From contig MHDY01000133.1 in assembly GCA_001803705.1 (NCBI GenBank), forward strand, positions 1 through 6,863: DNA of 6,863 nt. The letters are read 5' to 3'. Source of the DNA: Nitrospirae bacterium GWC2_56_14. Its GTDB lineage: Bacteria > Nitrospirota > UBA9217. The notes under the pieces are model-generated. The model did no database searches. It was not told the origin of the DNA and saw only the letters and a program-made list of their open reading frames with translations. A program made the position numbers and the translations under genes. Of this stretch, positions 5,548 to 6,863 are shown piece by piece (the first letter of the stretch is position 1; every line of letters starts with the position of its first letter).

Positions 5548-6863
5548 TTACGGGGCGATCGTCGCCGGCAATGAGAGCGGCAGAATATGCACGACAGCCG
5601 GATCGGCCACCCTGCCTGCGCTGTGGCACAGCACGCAGGTTTCGTTGGCAAGAGCGGTGGTATAGGTGCTGCGTGACACGAGCTTCACGCCGCCGTTCTG
5701 AGAGATATGCGCAGCCGTCAGCGGGCTGTCGTGGCAACCGATACAGGTCGCGACGAAAGGAGAGGTCACGACGTCGGTCGCATTCGGAACGGACGCGCGC
5801 GCAGCAGTGACAGCGGCTCTTGATACCAGGGTATCGCCGCCGGTGACCTCGATGGTCGGAAGGACTCCGCTGGGCAATGTGCCGTCGTAGGTTCCGGGTT
5901 TGTGGCAGGTCTCGCACAGGTTGACGATGCCCGGGAATACGATTGTGCTGAAATCGTAGAAGTAGATACCGCTAAGGCCCCTATCACGAACGAACGTGAA
6001 GGGCGTGGTCCTGACAGGCCCTTCGGAATTCCGCCCTGCATGTGTCCTGTGGATCAGGTCCTTAAAGTTCTGCGCTGCCTCGGGGTAGATCAGCGGGTTC
6101 GCTGGCGTCGGGAACTCGGCAGTGAGATCCGTAATCGAGTTCTTGAGCCCTGAGCTGATCAGGGTCGTAGTGCCGGACGAGAAGGCCCCCAGCGGCGTGC
6201 CAACTGGGTTGGCGGCGACGAAATCAATAAGTGCCGCATCGGCGCCGCGTCCGCTGGAGCTAAGGTTCGGGACGTGGCACTGGACACAGATGGCAATGTC
6301 GTACACGCGGTTGCCGCCGTGGCCTTCGAACCACTCATGGCAGTTGGCGCACTTGGCACTATCCACGATTGTTCGGCGTGCCGTATCGCCCGTTACTGCC
6401 TTCACAACCGAGATCGTGTGGCGGGCCGTGCTTGCAGCGATGCCGCCCGTACCTGCAGCCTGCGTGAAATAGCCCTGAAGCCCGACAGCACGCATCCTTG
6501 AACCTGAGGGGAACCCACCGGCAGCACTGGTGATAGTAGAGGTATAGTAACCGCTGCTATCCGGTGTACCCAGGACGCCCTGGGTGCCATTACAGATGTT
6601 GGTGATCGAGACGCTGGAAGGCTGGGCCGCTGATTTGCCGAGGTTGTTGTAGTCTCTCACGTCAGCCACAGCTATGTCATCCTGCGCCAGAGCATAGGAC
6701 ATCTGGAAGCTCGGGCTGCCGGTGAATCCGGCAAGCAACGTGGTGCATGCTGTTGTGGTGGTCGGGAACGTGACCGCCGCCGGAGCGAGTGCATCGGTCG
6801 GGTAATCAGCCATGATGCGGAACTTGACGACCGGCTGGGTGGTGTTCGTCACCGTCACGCTGC
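5548..6863 (-). CDS. OmcA/MtrC-like multiheme c-type cytochrome, C-terminal part (5' end beyond the window)
   Basis: The frame is open to the right edge with no signal peptide, so the N-terminus is missing; about 438 codons are visible. Counting from the GTG at 6858, residues 1-165 are Thr/Ser/Ala/Gly-rich and heme-free, including SSGYYTSTIT at 101-110 and SGSRMRAVGLQGYF at 118-131, like the beta-rich domain of OmcA/MtrC-type proteins. Five CXXCH sites follow: CANCH (170), CVQCH (191), CETCH (315), CIGCH (372) and CVLCH (408). The first pair is linked by a HGGNR segment (180-184), and DLIHRTHAGR lies at 267-276; both are features I associate with OmcA/MtrC family decaheme cytochromes. Known members are surface lipoproteins passing electrons to metals or other extracellular acceptors. 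The visible half ends shortly after heme five with a non-heme tail. Total heme number cannot be told. Placement in the broad family is likely; exact orthology is not established. Confidence 0.85.
   Translation of the reverse strand, partial: SVTVTNTTQPVVKFRIMADYPTDALAPAAVTFPTTTTACTTLLAGFTGSPSFQMSYALAQDDIAVADVRDYNNLGKSAAQPSSVSITNICNGTQGVLGTPDSSGYYTSTITSAAGGFPSGSRMRAVGLQGYFTQAAGTGGIAASTARHTISVVKAVTGDTARRTIVDSAKCANCHEWFEGHGGNRVYDIAICVQCHVPNLSSSGRGADAALIDFVAANPVGTPLGAFSSGTTTLISSGLKNSITDLTAEFPTPANPLIYPEAAQNFKDLIHRTHAGRNSEGPVRTTPFTFVRDRGLSGIYFYDFSTIVFPGIVNLCETCHKPGTYDGTLPSGVLPTIEVTGGDTLVSRAAVTAARASVPNATDVVTSPFVATCIGCHDSPLTAAHISQNGGVKLVSRSTYTTALANETCVLCHSAGRVADPAVVHILPLSLPATIAP

Overview
The window is a GC-rich bacterial segment with two parts. 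The left part (about 1-2350) carries housekeeping genes on the + strand: hslU (ATPase of the HslUV protease) and argB (N-acetylglutamate kinase). The right part (about 2400-6863) carries only minus-strand genes, most of them for exported multiheme c-type cytochromes and an outer-membrane beta-barrel. An hslU-argB pair next to porin and multiheme cytochrome genes suggests an anaerobic, metal-respiring or syntrophic Gram-negative bacterium of the Desulfobacterota (Geobacter-like) or Nitrospirota type. That placement is an inference from gene content, not a phylogenetic result.

Layout: hslU (30-1373) is followed by a 93-base gap holding a long imperfect inverted repeat, then argB (1467-2348). 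argB converges with a small lipoprotein gene (2412-2759, minus), whose likely terminator hairpin overlaps its own stop codon. On the minus strand, read in the direction of transcription from the right edge, the order is: the C-terminal part of an OmcA/MtrC-like multiheme cytochrome (runs off the window, ends at 5548); a strong terminator with a UUCG tetraloop (5445-5478); a roughly 180-base leader; an outer-membrane barrel protein (3944-5263, TTG start behind an excellent Shine-Dalgarno sequence); a pentaheme cytochrome with a signal peptide (3496-3942); a hexaheme lipoprotein cytochrome made of three diheme repeats (2924-3508); a strong G/C-stem terminator (2860-2897); and the small lipoprotein.

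The barrel and the two small cytochromes are packed as one translationally coupled operon (1-base gap, then a 13-base overlap). Barrel plus periplasmic cytochrome plus lipoprotein cytochrome is the part list of a porin-cytochrome conduit moving electrons across the outer membrane. The OmcA/MtrC-like protein upstream would suit an extracellular terminal reductase. The unusual piece is the hexaheme lipoprotein, whose repeats mix CX2CH and CX4CH heme motifs. No tRNA, rRNA, CRISPR array or transposon was seen.
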